This document shows, in pieces, positions 11,235 to 23,508 of a stretch of DNA of 64,000 nt (positions are counted from its first letter, which is position 1; each line of letters starts with the position of its first letter). Under the pieces are notes generated by a model that had not been told where the DNA came from, did no database searches, and was given only the letters and a program-made list of their open reading frames with translations. The stretch is from NCBI RefSeq assembly GCF_029867415.1, contig NC_081185.1:39688766-39752765 (forward strand), given 5' to 3'. Source of the DNA: Vicia villosa (Eukaryota > Streptophyta > Magnoliopsida > Fabales > Fabaceae). The translations under genes were made by a program, and so were the position numbers.

Positions 11235-11253
11235 TGGTATCAGAGCAGGTCGG
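11235..11253 (+). other. Primer binding site, tRNA-iMet type
   Basis: TGGTATCAGAGCAGGTCGG lies 4 nt after the 5' LTR and carries the initiator-methionine PBS core used by chromoviruses. Confidence 0.88.
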
Positions 11254-11341
11254 TCTTGTCCAGCCAAGTGTCGAGTCGTAGTGTAGTCTAACAATCGTGT
11301 ATTGTTGTTTGTGCTGATTGTTTTTGTGTTATAGTGACGCT

Positions 11342-14300
11342 ACGGATGGGAGGAATGACGCTGCGATAGTTGCTGCTTTGGAAGTGATGGCTCAGGCTAT
11401 GAAGAACTAACCTAATGCTGATGAGAATGCTGGATCTCGTAGTTTGGCGACTTTCTAGAGGGAGAATCCGCCAATTTTAAAGGGTACGCATGATCCCGAT
11501 GGTGCTCTTGATTGGTTAAAGGAGATCGAGCGAATCTTCCGTGTTATGGATTGCACTCCTGCACAGAAGGTTAGATATGGCACTCATATGCTGGCTAAGG
11601 AAGCAGATGATTGGTGGTTGGAGACCCGTAGGAGGTTGAAGGCTCATGGTGAGGAGATCACTTGGATTGCGTTCCGCATGGAATTCTTGAGGAAGTACTT
11701 TCCTGAGGATGTCCGTGGTAAGAAGGAGATTGAATTCCTTGAGCTGAAACAAGGGAACAAGTCTGTTGTGGAGTATGCTGCTAAGTTTGGTGAGCTGGCT
11801 AAGTTTTACCAATACTATGATGGTGCGAATGGTGAGTTTTCCAAGTGTATCAAGTTTGAGAATGGGTTGCGTCCAGAAATCAAGAAAGCGGTTAGTTACC
11901 ATAAGATCCGTATTTTTGCTGATTTGGTGGATAGTCGTCGGATTAATGAGGAGGACAACAATGCTCATTATCGTGTTATTAATGAGAAGAGGGGTAAGAA
12001 TCAACAAAGCCGCGAGAAACCGTATGATGCTGGTAAAGGGAAGCAAAGAGTTGCTCATGGTCATAAGACTAGTGGGGGAGATGCTCCTGCTAGGATTGTA
12101 TGCTTCAAGTGTGGTCGACCTGATCATAAGAGCAATGCTTGTACTGCTGATGTGAAGAGGTGTTACCGTTGTGGTAAGAAGAGACAAATGTCATCTGATT
12201 GTAAGCATAAGGATGTTGTTTGCTTTAACTGTGGTGCGGAGGGACATATTGATAGCCAGTGTCAGAAGCCAAAGAAAACAGCTGTAAGTGGTAAAGTGTT
12301 TGCTTTGTCAGGAACTCAGACATCTAGTGAGGATGGCCTTGTTAGAGGTACTTATTTCATTAATAGCATTCCTTTAATTACTATTATTGATACCGGTGCC
12401 ACTCATTGTTTTATTGCTCCTGATTTGGTGAAAAGATTGGGTCTTACTTTGTCTGCTATGAATGGAGAAATGGTTGTCGAACTCCCCGCTAAGGGAACGG
12501 TGAATACTTCTCTAATGTGTTTGGATTGTCCTCTGTCAATCTTTGATAGGGACTTTGTTGTGGACTTTGTGTGTTTACCGCTTGTTGGTTTGGATGTGGT
12601 TTTGGGTATGAATTGGTTTAAACGCAACTACGTTCATATCAATTGTTTTAACAACACGGTGAAATTTTCTTCTCTTGAAGAAGAAAGAGTTGGTTTATTG
12701 ACCGGTAAGCAGTTGAAGCAACTGATGCAAGACGAAGCGCAAATGTTCTCATTGATGGCGTTCTTGTATTTTGAGAATCAAGTTCGAATTGATGAGTTAA
12801 AGGTGGTGAGTGAATTTTCTGAAGTGTTTCCTGATGACATTCCTGATGTACCTCTAGAAAGAGAAGTTGAATTTGCGATTGATCTTGTACCTGGTACCAG
12901 ACCTGTTTCTATGGTACCCTATAAAATGTCTGTATCGGAGTTGTCTGAATTGAAGAAGCAATTAGAAGAATTGCTTGAGAAGAAGTTTATAAGACCAAGT
13001 GTATCGCCGTGGGGAGCACCCGTATTGCTTGTAAAGAAGAAAGATGGAAGTATGAGACTTTGTGTTGATTATCGACAATTGAATAAAGTGAAGATAAAGA
13101 ACAAGTATCCACTTCCAAGAATTGATGACTTGATGGATCAGTTATTGGGTACTAGTGTGTTTTCAAAGATTGATTTGAGGTCCGAATATCACCAGATTAG
13201 AGTAAAAGAAGATGACATTTAGAAGACCGTGTTCAGGACTCGGTATGGACACTACGAGTAATCGGTGATGTCCTTCGGTGTCACTAATGCACCGGGAGTA
13301 TTCATGGAGTACATGAACCGTATTTTTCATACTTACTTGGATCGGTTCGTGGTGGTATTCATTGATGACATTCTTATTTACTCTAAGTCCAAAGAAGAGC
13401 ATGAAGAGCATCTGAGAATTGTGTTGCAAGTTCTGAAAGAGAAGCAGTTGTATGCCAAGTTGTCTAAGTGTGAATTCTGGTTGCATAAAGTTAGTTTCCT
13501 TGGTCATGTCATTTCTGGTAGTGGCATTTCTGTGGATCCTTCTAAGGTTGATGTTGTGTTACAATGGGAGACTCCAAAGTCAGCTACTAAGATTAGAAGC
13601 TTCTTGGGTTTGGCCGGTACTATAGACGGTTTATCGAAGGATTTTCTAAGTTGGCACTTCCATTGACGAGATTGACTTGCAAAGGAAAGGCGTTTGTGTG
13701 GGATGTTCAATGTGAAGAGAGTTTCAATGAGTTGAAGAAGAGATTGACGTCGGCTCCAGTTTTGACTTTGCCTAATCCAGGAGAGCCTTTTGTTGTGTAC
13801 TATGATACTTTCTTGATGGGTTTAGGCGGAGTGCTTATGGAGAATGGTAAAGTGGTTGCTTATGCGTCTAGGCAGTTGAGGATCCATGAAAAGAACTATC
13901 CTACGCATGATCTTGAGTTGGCTGCAGTGGTCTTTGCGTTAAAAATTTGGAGACATTACCTTTATGGGTCTAGATTCGAGGTGTTTAGCGATCATAAGAG
14001 TCTGAAGTACCTTTTTAATCAGAAGGAGTTGAATATGAGGCTGCGAAGGTGGCTTGAATTGTTGAAGGATTATGATTTCGGTTTGAACTATCATCCTAGA
14101 AAAGCAAATGTAGTGGCCGATGCTTTGAGCCGAAAGACTTTGCATATGTCGGCCATGATGGTTAAAGAGTTGGAGTTGATTGAGCAGTTCCGAGACTTGA
14201 GTTTGGTATGCGAAGTGACACCACATAGTGTTATGTTGGGAATGTTAAAGATTAACAATGACTTTCTTGACAATATCAGAGAGGCTCAGAAGCTAGATGT

Positions 14301-15725
14301 GAAGTTGGTGGATTTGATGGTAGGAACCGATCGACTTGAGAATGGTGATTTCAAGTTAGATGCACGTGGTGTGTTGAGATTTCGAGATCGTATTTGTATT
14401 CCTGATGATGAAGAGATTAAGAAGGTGATTCTTGAAGAGAGTCATAGAAGCAATTTGAGTATTCATCCAGGGGCTACAAAGATGTATCAAGACTTGAAGG
14501 GTTTGTTTTGGTGGCCTGGTATGAAACGTGATGTGGCATAGTTTGTGTATGCTTGTTTGACTTGTCAGAAGTCAAAGATCGAATATCAGAAGCCTACAGA
14601 ATTGATGCAACCGTTAGAAGTTCCAGAATGGAAATGGTATAGCATTTCGATGGACTTTGTAATGGGATTACCTAACACCTTGAGAGGATTTGATTCAATT
14701 TGGATGATTATTGATAGGCTTACGAAGTCGGCACACTTTATACCTATTAACATCACATTCCTGATTGCGAAGTTAGCAGAGTTATATGTCAGGACGATTG
14801 TGAAGTTGCATGGTGTACCTTTGTGTATTGTGTCGGATAGAGATCCGAGGTTTACCTCCGATTTTTGGAGAAGTTTGCAAAAGGCGTTGGGATCTAAGTT
14901 GAGGTTGAGTACGCCGTATCATCCACAGACAGATGGTCAGACCGAGAGGACTATTCAATCATTGGAGGATTTATTGAGAGCATGTGTTCTTGAGCAGGGA
15001 GGTTCGTGGGATACTTATCTTTCATTGATTGAGTTCACTTACAATAACAGTTACATTCTAGTATTGGGATGGCACCTTTTGAGGCGTTGTATGGTCGGAG
15101 GTGTAGGACTCCGTTATGTTGGCATGAGTCGGACGAGAGTGTGATACTTGGACCCGAGATTGTTAGAGAGACTATGGAGAAAGTGAAGCTTATTCGAGAT
15201 AAGATGAAAGCTTCTCAAAGTAGGCAGAAAAGTTACCATGACAAGAGGAGGAAGGATTTGTAATTCCAAGCTGGTGATCATGTGTTTTTGAGGGTCACAC
15301 CTATGACTGGTGTTGGGCGAGCTCTGAAGTCTAAGAAGCTCACTCCCCACTTTATTGGTCCGTATCAGATATCGGATCGAGTTGGGAAGGTTGCTTATCG
15401 TGTGGTATTACCTCCAAATCTTGCTAATTTGCACGATGTGTTTCATGTGTCACAACTCCGGAAGTATGTTTCAGATCCGTCTCATGTGATTCAGATTGAC
15501 GATGTGCAAGTGCGCGATAATCTTACAGTAGAGACGATGCCTGTGCGAATTGCGGATCGCGTTATGAAGGGTCTAAGAGGAAAAGAGATTGCATTGGTGA
15601 AAGTTGTCTGGTTAGGAGCTGCTGGCGAAAACTTGACCAGGGAATTGGTGAGCAAGATGCGAGACTCCTATCCCAAGTTATTTGAATCAGGTAAATTTTC
15701 ATTTTTGAGGACGAAAATATTCTAG
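11342..15725 (+). pseudogene. Tekay-1 gag-pol polyprotein, inactivated
   Basis: Domains in order: capsid; three CCHC knuckles (about 12100-12270, the second missing its histidine); retropepsin with IIDTGATHC (12385-12415); reverse transcriptase with an intact FIDDILIYS; RNase H; integrase with HHCC and D, D, E regions (first two near 14650 and 14835); and a C-terminal chromodomain-like segment (15490-15690) of the Tekay type. Breaks: the expected start codon reads ACG at 11342; in-frame stops at 11408, 11456, 13220, 13259, 14539 and 15261; one-base frameshifts near 13617 and 15053. The longest open piece is 11546-13222. Several stops fit C-to-T changes of glutamine codons or G-to-T changes of glutamate codons, but I did not test this. 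The domains are clear and the copy cannot make a full polyprotein. Confidence 0.93.
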
Positions 15726-15736
15726 TGGAGGAGAGT
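15723..15736 (+). other. Polypurine tract of Tekay-1
   Basis: TAGTGGAGGAGAGT directly precedes the 3' LTR. It overlaps the polyprotein stop codon and closely matches the PPT of Tekay-2 (57977-57990). Confidence 0.85.
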
Positions 15737-18255
15737 TGTAACGTCCGGAAAAATAATTATTTGCTTGATTTAGACATTTGTGGTGTTTATTGAAATTTTT
15801 GCGTTTTGGGACGATTTAGTCGGTATTAGTTCGGGATAGCGGATCGATGTTTAATTGGAAATTTTAATATTTTTAGTATTAGATATATTAATGAGGTAAT
15901 ATGTAGCGTTTTGGGAATTTTCCGAGTAATTAAGATTAGACCGTAAATATGAGACACTGAGTATTCAGTCGGTATATTAAAATAATCAGATTTTATTTTA
16001 ATAGTATTTAAGTGGTAGTATTATTTTTTTTATTAAGAGTAGAATAAATTTTGGGTTTAATTAATGACATTTCTAAGTGTAAAGGGGTATATTTGCTTAG
16101 GCCCATTAGGTAGTGGTGGTCTCTTTTGCCACTTTAAAAATAAAAATAAAAATAGAAGCATAGTATAGATAGTATAGAAAACCAGAATAGAGAACATAGA
16201 AATCATTTTGAGAAGAGGAGCACTAGGGTTTGTGAAGAGGAGAAAGGGGGACCCAAAAGTGTTGCTCTAAAGTGCAATTTTTCTCAAAAATTCCATTGAA
16301 ACTTCTTAGAGCTGCACTCAATCCAACGTAAGTGTGGGGTTCTCTTCCTATAATGGGGCTTATGAAACCTTGTATGTTGGGGATTAGGGATTTAGGATTT
16401 GCTTTACAATGTTGAATCTGTTTATCATTATTGTTGCCATCGCTGTTTTGGGAAATGGGAAGTGTAATACATACTGTTATTGTTCATTGATTTCACACAA
16501 GTTTAGAGATCGAATTGGGTAGATAGAATCACCCTGTATATTCTTTTATGCTTTTGTTGTTGCTTGCCGATGTGCTCTTAAACGTGGGTCTGGATTATTT
16601 AAAAAAAAGAAAAAGAAAAAAAGAGAGACCTATCATAATGACGGCAAGCATTGTTTGATAACTGGCACCCATTTCATTTTGTTTTGACACAGTTTCACAC
16701 AAGCACTACTACATATCTTCTTTTAATTAGTGAGATTTATACATGTAGTAAAAAATGTTAAATAAAATTATTATGTATTACAATAGAAGCATGAAAAGAA
16801 TAGATCCATTGATTAGTAACAATAGCAATAGCAGTGGCACTGCTATTCCATATAAATTGAAATGAAACATGGTTATATAAATTGAAACATAATGAAAACA
16901 ATAGAATATGAAATTTGTGAACCAGTAGAAATTATAGAACCAATATATTCCAAACAGTCCCGTTTGATCGAAATAGTCGAATTAAGCGGTCTAATTAGTT
17001 GTCCTGAATTTGATGAAAAATGACGTGGTAGCTAAGTTTAATTAGTATATTAACGTGGTGGTGTTCTTTTGTCGAAATTTTGATATTAATCGGTCGATTA
17101 AATTAATAGTAAAATTAATTTTTATAAGCCTATTTAATTGGAATAAACTTGAACTTAGATTAACTATTCAGCTTAGCGGTAAATTACGGTATCTTGCGGA
17201 TTTGACCGTGAATGTGATTGTTGTGAATATCTTTGTGATTCTTTTGCTAATGGTTTTGTCAGTTGATTTGATGAATTTTCAGAATTGTTCCGTTGTTGTA
17301 TGAAGTTGTTGTATTATCTGTGAAGTGTATTACCTTTAATAATCGGTAATAATTGTGATATGGGTGTGTGCCTTGTGACGAATATTTTTGTGAAGTAAAT
17401 GATGACGATGATGTGTGATGCTAGGTCCATAGAGTCGCATACATTTGCATATATATTGTGACGGCCTGGATTGGCAAATTAGTGACGAAGGCTTATGCCT
17501 TGTGCCTCTGAATTGGGCAATTGGTGACGGGGGTTGAAGCTCCGATTGGTACCACATGCATATACATGAGTCATGTCCCATATATTTATATGTGATTAAT
17601 AGCGTGACGTTTGTGACTTTGTTCTGATTGGTATTTTTGTGACTTATTAAATGATAGGATTATGTGAAGATGTGAATTTGTGACTTAATGATAGAATGAC
17701 TATATTAATACTTGTGAATGCGATTAACCAAATATGTCTAATTTTCTAATATATAATTTATCATGCGCTCGATTATATGAATGGATATCTCACCCTTTCT
17801 TTGTTTCGCTGTTGCCTTTATATTGGTAACGTGCAGGTGATTCGCGTTGAGAGGAGGTTAGCCGAGTTGGTCTTGAGTCGTTGTCTCTCTGATACGTAGC
17901 ACTCGGGGGGACGAACGCGTTAATTTACTTGCTATTGATTTATTAGGTTTTGGCAAATACTTGAGTTGTTTATTTGAGATTGCCACTTTAATTGTGTTAA
18001 TTGTTGAATTAAGATGCTATGAATCCTTGAACTAATTGTTGAGTTTCCGTTGCACTTCTATGGAAGTTGATTCATGTTAAAGTCTATTATTTTGATGTTG
18101 TCGGTTCTTTTGTATTTGGTAAATGCTATGTATCCGCTTATGCGACGAGGTGATTTATCATTGAGAATGAATATGTGATACCTCAAATGCTTATTTTTGT
18201 GAATTTTTATACTCTGATTTTATTTAAAATCCGCGGGTAGAAATGGGATGTTACA
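15737..18255 (+). repeat. Tekay-1 3' LTR, complete
   Basis: 2,519 bp, TGTAAC...GTTACA. It contains the region deleted from the 5' LTR (17474-18163). Short frames at 17055-17303 and 17336-17581 are not conserved as protein and are not called as genes. Confidence 0.92.
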
Positions 18256-18398
18256 GAACACCCTGCTCGCGAAGGGACCGTTCATGCAGTGAAATTCGAC
18301 TCCATATCAATGGAACCCGAGATTCACCACCAAAAGAAATTCAAAATGACATGGCACACAAGCCAGAAACTTAGTAGCAAAATCAATAAAAAATCATA

Positions 18399-19891
18399 TT
18401 AAGTTGTCTCCTCCATGGGCACACTCTGGTCTTCTCTTGCGCTGAATTGTTCTTCTCCGCTGTCATTACCCAGATCGGGAGCCACTAGCCTCCCTTCTTC
18501 CACCCGATGAAAAGGCCCAATACACACAGTCACTAACTCAACCCCCGAATTCATAATCTTTAGTTGGGCTATAGTTGAGTCATACGTGTCTTTATTGGTA
18601 GTCAAGCAATCGTCACCAAGCACTTGGATGTAGCCGATCTTGACTCCATAAAAATTTCAGATCAGGAGAGCATGTTGGCAGGCTAGGTCCAGTAGGGCAA
18701 CATCCTTCTCGGATATGGCCTGAGCGTTGGTCACCAACTGGCCGTTCTTCTTCATTAGCTCTTCATCCTTACCAGACAACGCTTTCTTATGCTCCTCCTC
18801 CAGAGCGACCAGCTTGCCCTTGTAGTCATCGGCAATCTTCTTCAGTGTCTCGGCGGAGAGAGGGGAAACATCAGTATACATGACTACCATTTCAAGGATG
18901 TGCATCACAACAGCGGCATCCTGGGCCAAGATCTTCCTCTTGAGTACTGCTTCCATCCCTTCCATGTGAAGAGTTTCAGCCCGATGGGCGTAGAGGGATA
19001 ACCCACCTTCAAAGTAGTTTTGGTGAAGAAAGAAAGGGGAAGCTGGTACTGGTCGGGAGAATCATCATGGGTTAAATCCACATTATCCACAAACATTTTC
19101 CAGGAGCGCTTCCTTTGGACAAGAGCATCTGGATCAGCTAAAAAGGCAGGAGAAGAATGTTGGATAGGAACATGCATAGAGGTAGGCTATTGATCTACTG
19201 CTGGAAGAAGAGACCGAGCACCCGCTGAGAAAGAGGAGGAAGTCTCGGATCCAGTCCCAGGATCAGGCTGAACATGGGACAGACGACTTGGGTTACTCCT
19301 CTTTGAGGAATTCGCCTTAGCAGCAACCTCATCTTGAAATGCTTAATTGAATTAAAGAAGGGCTTAAAAAGCTTATTTTCCTATTTCAGATAAACCAACT
19401 GAACCGCCCATAATTAGTTTTTCTCTAGACGTGAAAATAATAAAAGAGCAGCGACACTGTCGCCCCAATTTGCAGGTACTCACACGTCAGCTCAAATGCC
19501 CTGATAAAGGCAAACGAGTTCGGATGAAGCTGGCTAGGCACGAGCTCCTGATGGTTGAAAACAGATATCTGAAAGTCTGTGAACGGCAAATGAAACCCCA
19601 TATCCCTGAAGATGATCTCGTACATCGGGATCGGATCAAGTGCATAAGTACTACAAACTCGTTCATCCTCGTCAAGAACGGAGACAACCCAATAATTATC
19701 GACCTGTGTGTCACTCACGAGTCCACCGTCCACGGCGTGGACGACACTACAGTCTGTAGGAAAGAGGGACTCTGAGTCGAGCACGTCATTGGTCACCCAA
19801 TCCTCCATGGGAAATTCCCGGTCGATGGGAGGGTCGTAAAAAAGGAAGCGGAGGTCGAAGTAAGTATCATTTCGTCAACTGGTTCGGCCAT
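18399..19891 (-). pseudogene. Tat-type antisense ORF (aORF) with Transposase_28-like region, broken
   Basis: Reading on -, an ATG at 19891 opens a frame that is shifted at the A-run 19838-19843. Positions 19425-19808 encode a segment with LPFTDFQISVFNHQELVPSQ, the style of the plant domain PF04195 (putative gypsy-type transposon). Further on come a serine-rich linker (about 19200-19330) with a stop, a segment at 18905-19177, a lysine/glutamate-rich coiled coil at 18657-18965, and an acidic C-terminus ending at 18399. A GTGAGT at 19483-19478 could be a splice donor, so part of the disruption may be an intron. Function of aORF proteins is unknown. A TATA-like element lies about 580 bp upstream. 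Confidence 0.72.
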
Positions 19892-20469
19892 AATCACATG
19901 AAAAGCAGAGGAAACAAGTGAATTCGATGACAAACGGACCGCTAATTATTCCATCAAGGAAACAGACGTCCACGATACATAGCTCAGTGCTCGGAACCAC
20001 CACCATGAATAGCAATCGGAAGCCTTGGCCAAACCCAGATTCCGGTTGAAGCTCCGCTGGAAAAATCATGAATGTTCCTTTGAAACTTCATGTAATTTAC
20101 TAGAAAAATAAAGCTTCAACCAAAATCCCCAAGGAGTCCAGCCCAAAGCACACAATGATGAGGTCAACCCACACTCATAGCGGCGACGGTGAAGATTATT
20201 GCCTCGCCACCGTAAACCACCAACATCTCACTGGAAACGCATGAAAGTCGTCCTAAAACTATCCTAATCACATGGATTCCTAGGTAAAGTTCTAGAAATA
20301 TTGGAAATAGAGATAAAGCAGAGCCCAAAATTACTTGGAGTGGTTGAGGGAGGCTAGTAAACTTGAGAAAATGAAGAGTTGATAACGGCGACGGCAGCAG
20401 AGGAAGCTAACTGGAAAACTCAAGAGTGAAGAGATAAAGTGTAAAGTGCCAAATGGATACCAGCTCCAC

Positions 20470-20482
20470 ATATATATATATA
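20470..20482 (-). promoter_or_regulatory. TATA-like promoter element for the antisense ORF
   Basis: On - the run CTATATATATATATGTGG is followed by a pyrimidine-rich stretch (20420-20440) before the aORF. It could give the antisense gene its own transcript. It may equally be a chance TA microsatellite. Confidence 0.4.
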
Positions 20483-20649
20483 GGCAGTTACAACCCCCAA
20501 GTGACCTACACGCCTAAGCTCGGGAAGGTGGTGAAGCAACTGGAAAACTCAACAAATAAACAATGAAGTCACCATCGAACATTTATTCATCCTATGTGAA
20601 GAAATGTAAAATTACGAAGAAAACCAAATAAACAAGCAATGGTCACAGG

Positions 20650-20668
20650 GTGTGTGTGTGTGTGTGTG
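20650..20668. repeat. (TG)n microsatellite
   Basis: A pure TG dinucleotide run inside the solo LTR. Confidence 0.95.
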
Positions 20669-20779
20669 CAACATGCAATGTGATAATGAAAATGTGCAAT
20701 GGAAGAACAAGCAAGATAGCAAGAAAGTCGAACACTAAATAAGAAAAGAAAAGTCTGCTCGCCAGGGTGTCCGTACCCT

Positions 20780-20870
20780 GTGCCTACGTACCTCCCACGT
20801 GCAATGGAGAAGTCAGAGCACCATAGTTCAGCTAAAAAGTTTTTGTTTCTAATTCCATTCGCGCCTCCTA
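20780..20870 (-). other. Conserved Ogre/Tat LTR block
   Basis: Aligns with 39009-39112 and 48739-48842 of the Ogre-2 LTRs. Shared landmarks on + are GCCTACGTA, TCAGAGC, CGTAGTTC (here CATAGTTC), a TTTTTGTTT run and ATTCGCGC. It lies a similar distance from the LTR 3' end in each case (about 250-330 bp). Confidence 0.75.
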
Positions 20871-21017
20871 GAGAAACTGAACGAGCATCTAAAGGAGCAT
20901 GCAACGAACAAGCAACGTCACAAAGATCCTAACAAATATGGCATGTGAACAGGAATCACAGGTAAGCAAATAAACATGGTAAGCATACATCAAACATGTG
21001 AAGATGTATCACAAAGA

Positions 21018-21505
21018 TATCATACGAACATGCATCACAGATAGAAACACAAACATGTAACAGGCATACATGAATGTGGGTGTGTGAATAGGCATCACAA
21101 AGATATCATACGAACGGGAATCGTAGATAGAAAAACAAACATGTAACAGGCATGCATGAATGTGGGTGTGTGAACATGCATCACAAGTGATATCATACTA
21201 ACAAGCATTGCAGATAAAAGACATACAGGTAACAGGCATACATGCATAGCAAACATGTAATAGGCATACATGTCAAATATGAACAAGCATCACAAATAAA
21301 ATGTGAACATGAATCGCAAACAACATGTAACAGACATACATGTGCTGGTGTGTGAACATGCATCACAAGTGATATCGTACGAACAGGCATCGTAGATAAA
21401 AGACATACACGTAACAGGCATACATGCATGGTAAACATGTAACAGGCATACATGTCAAATATGAACATGAAACACAAATATCATACGAATAGGCATCGTA
21501 GATAA
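21018..21505. repeat. Tandem repeat block, period about 87 bp, in the solo LTR
   Basis: The landmark ATCATACGAA and relatives recur near 21018, 21105 and 21192, then with irregular spacing near 21373 and 21480. Each unit carries ATGTAACAGGCATACATG and a GTGTGTGAA stretch. Overlapping frames on - here simply translate the repeat. Confidence 0.8.
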
Positions 21506-22334
21506 AAGGCATATCAGACAACCTACAACAAGCAAGTATATAGAAATAGCACACAATGGTATACAATTGAGCTCGGCTCGCAAGGAAAACAACAACCGAA
21601 GTAGTGATGTGGGGACAAGGGAATTACTTTAGTCAATGGGGAAATTCATCCAAGACAAGAAAATAACAAGCTTTAGATAACAGGGAAAGCCATCCGAAGC
21701 AAACAAGCTAACCAAATGGAGCTTTAGTCCATTGGGGAAAGTCCTCCGAGACAAATCAGCATCACTAAAGGATTCATAGATGTCTCCATACACCTCATGA
21801 ATAATTTGATTAAATTCTACCCTGCTTATATGGTCTTTACACAATTCCATGCATTGCTGCCAGAGACCCTTTCTCTCTTCAACATTAAGGGGAACAACGA
21901 CATTCCCCGACTCATCGCATTCTCTAATAATGACCATATTAAAGGGAAGAGGAATAAAGATAAAGAGAAAAGAGGTTACCTGGTGAAGAAAGTTGAGGGT
22001 GAAACTGTTCTTGCACAAATCTACTTTGGAACTTTGAAATTGCGAAAATGGAGGGAAAGAAGGGCAAACGTTTGTGCTTTTGAAATAATCAAAACTGCTC
22101 TAATAAAGTAGATTTATGTTCCCCATAAATGCTCATCATTAGGGGTACATTCGGATTTAACTAATCAATTAGAGGAGGAAATTTACTAACACACGCTATC
22201 AGAAAGCATTTCGACTGTTGGATGCACAAAGACAGGCCGACTTGCCGGATCAACCCAAACAAATTCTTCGGACCGAACTACATGTCCCTATGGAACTTTA
22301 GCTCAGGGGACTTGTACATATTTGAAATATTTAG

Positions 22335-23238
22335 CGAAAATTCTAGTAACACACGCTCGATGTCAAATTGGATGTTATGACATCCACAATTACACAACAC
22401 AAATAGTAATAACAGAACATCATAAAAAAATAAAGAACACATAGAATTGTTTACCCAGTTCAATTCAAACAACCTGCTCTGGGGGCTACCAAGCTAGGGA
22501 TGAAGTCCACTATTAGTAGTATCAATTCAAAGCTAAAATCCCCCGTTTACAACTTCTCACTTAATCACTACCCAATGACCCTTCTACCTAGGTTCTCCCT
22601 AGATATGGAATATCTCCATTCCACTCCCCCTGAATCACAACAGTGATTACACATAAACAAATAACAATTACAGAGAGAAGACACTCTTCAAAAACACACA
22701 TTGATCTACTTAAAAGCTTCAATCAAGAGACACACACTCGTGCTTAAAAGCTTAGAGTGACATTAAACAAACACAAACTATTCCAACGCAATCATCAAGG
22801 ACAATTGCTTGGATCACACGAGACATCTACAGAAAAACAGTTCTTCACAATACAAAATCTTCTGTTTGCGTTCCAAAATAGGATTGCAGTCCTTTTATAT
22901 GTAGTCTTGGGCCTTGGGCTTTTTAAGAAACAAATTAGGGTTAACCAAGTTAACCTAATTCACACGCCATCTGTCTGATACACAATGTGCTGTCAGCAGG
23001 ATCTTTTGGACGAATTATTTAGCACCCAATAAAAGGTTTCCTAAACTGATAATTGAGATAAATCAGAAAACACCTTTAATAAATAATAACAGCTCCTGCT
23101 GTCACACACGGATGTCATGACATCGATCATGACATTCACTACAAAACCTGTATTAGTTTCACACATATGCAACCTGCATAATACAATATCAACCAGGTAT
23201 GTTTTACCATTAATGCAGCCAACATGAAAACACCTTCA
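22335..23238 (-). repeat. copia 3' LTR (element sense)
   Basis: 904 bp. The terminal T at 22335 has changed to C relative to the partner (TGAAAATTC at 27187). It contains the 14-bp palindrome GATGTCATGACATC (23111-23124). Confidence 0.92.
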
Positions 23239-23250
23239 ATCTCCCCCTTT
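23239..23250 (-). other. Polypurine tract of the copia element
   Basis: On -, AAAGGGGGAGAT immediately precedes the 3' LTR, typical of SIRE/Maximus elements. A second AGGGGGAGAAG lies at about 23513-23524. Confidence 0.85.
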
Positions 23251-23508
23251 GGCAAATTTTTGGCTAAAACAACCTGTCACACCATACTAGAGAAATACTT
23301 GTAGTGGACACAAGATAACCAAAACACAATAAAAACAAGCTAATACAAAACATACAGCATACATCACCAGTATGCACACAGTGCTTAGACAAACCAGACA
23401 AACAGCCACAAGAGTAGCACAAGCACAAACAGATCAACATAAAAATAAGCAAATTAGTATTGTTGATCACACACAACCACCATTCTTGTAGTTCTAGGGT
23501 GACATGTA

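Larger units (their letters stand above)
1..18255 (+). mobile_element. Tekay-type Ty3/gypsy element (Tekay-1), left end outside window
   Basis: The order on + is 5' LTR (in two pieces, 1-147 and 10996-11230), tRNA-iMet type PBS, broken gag-pol with a C-terminal chromodomain-like region, PPT and 3' LTR (15737-18255). LTR ends are TGTAAC...GTTACA. Position 1 aligns with 17184 of the 3' LTR, so about 1.45 kb of the 5' LTR lies left of the window. The 5' LTR is split by the Athila-type element at 148-10990. The right flank (18256 onward) is Tat-element sequence, so Tekay-1 inserted into a Tat element. Its TSD cannot be checked here. The lineage call rests on LTR length, PBS and the pol C-terminus. 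Confidence 0.9.
18256..20531 (+). mobile_element. Tat-type Ty3/gypsy remnant (Tat-A): post-integrase region with antisense ORF
   Basis: Begins at the Tekay-1 right border. Positions 18257-18328 match 34191-34262, which lies just downstream of the Tat-B integrase on +, so this is the equivalent part of a related Tat copy whose pol lies left of the window. An antisense ORF (18399-19891) and its putative promoter follow. Position between pol and the 3' LTR, in antisense, fits the aORF known from some plant Tat elements. The remnant is cut on the right by the solo LTR beginning at 20532. Confidence 0.7.

Noticed and set aside
11516..12187. 223-codon frame on -
   Set aside because: Antisense shadow of Tekay-1 gag, which has clear capsid and zinc-knuckle motifs on +.
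18256..18260. GAACA as the Tekay-1 target duplication
   Set aside because: The left border lies outside the window, so the duplication cannot be verified.
21095..21566. Several overlapping cysteine- and tyrosine-rich frames on -
   Set aside because: They only translate the 87-bp tandem repeat; no start context and no conservation other than the repeat itself.
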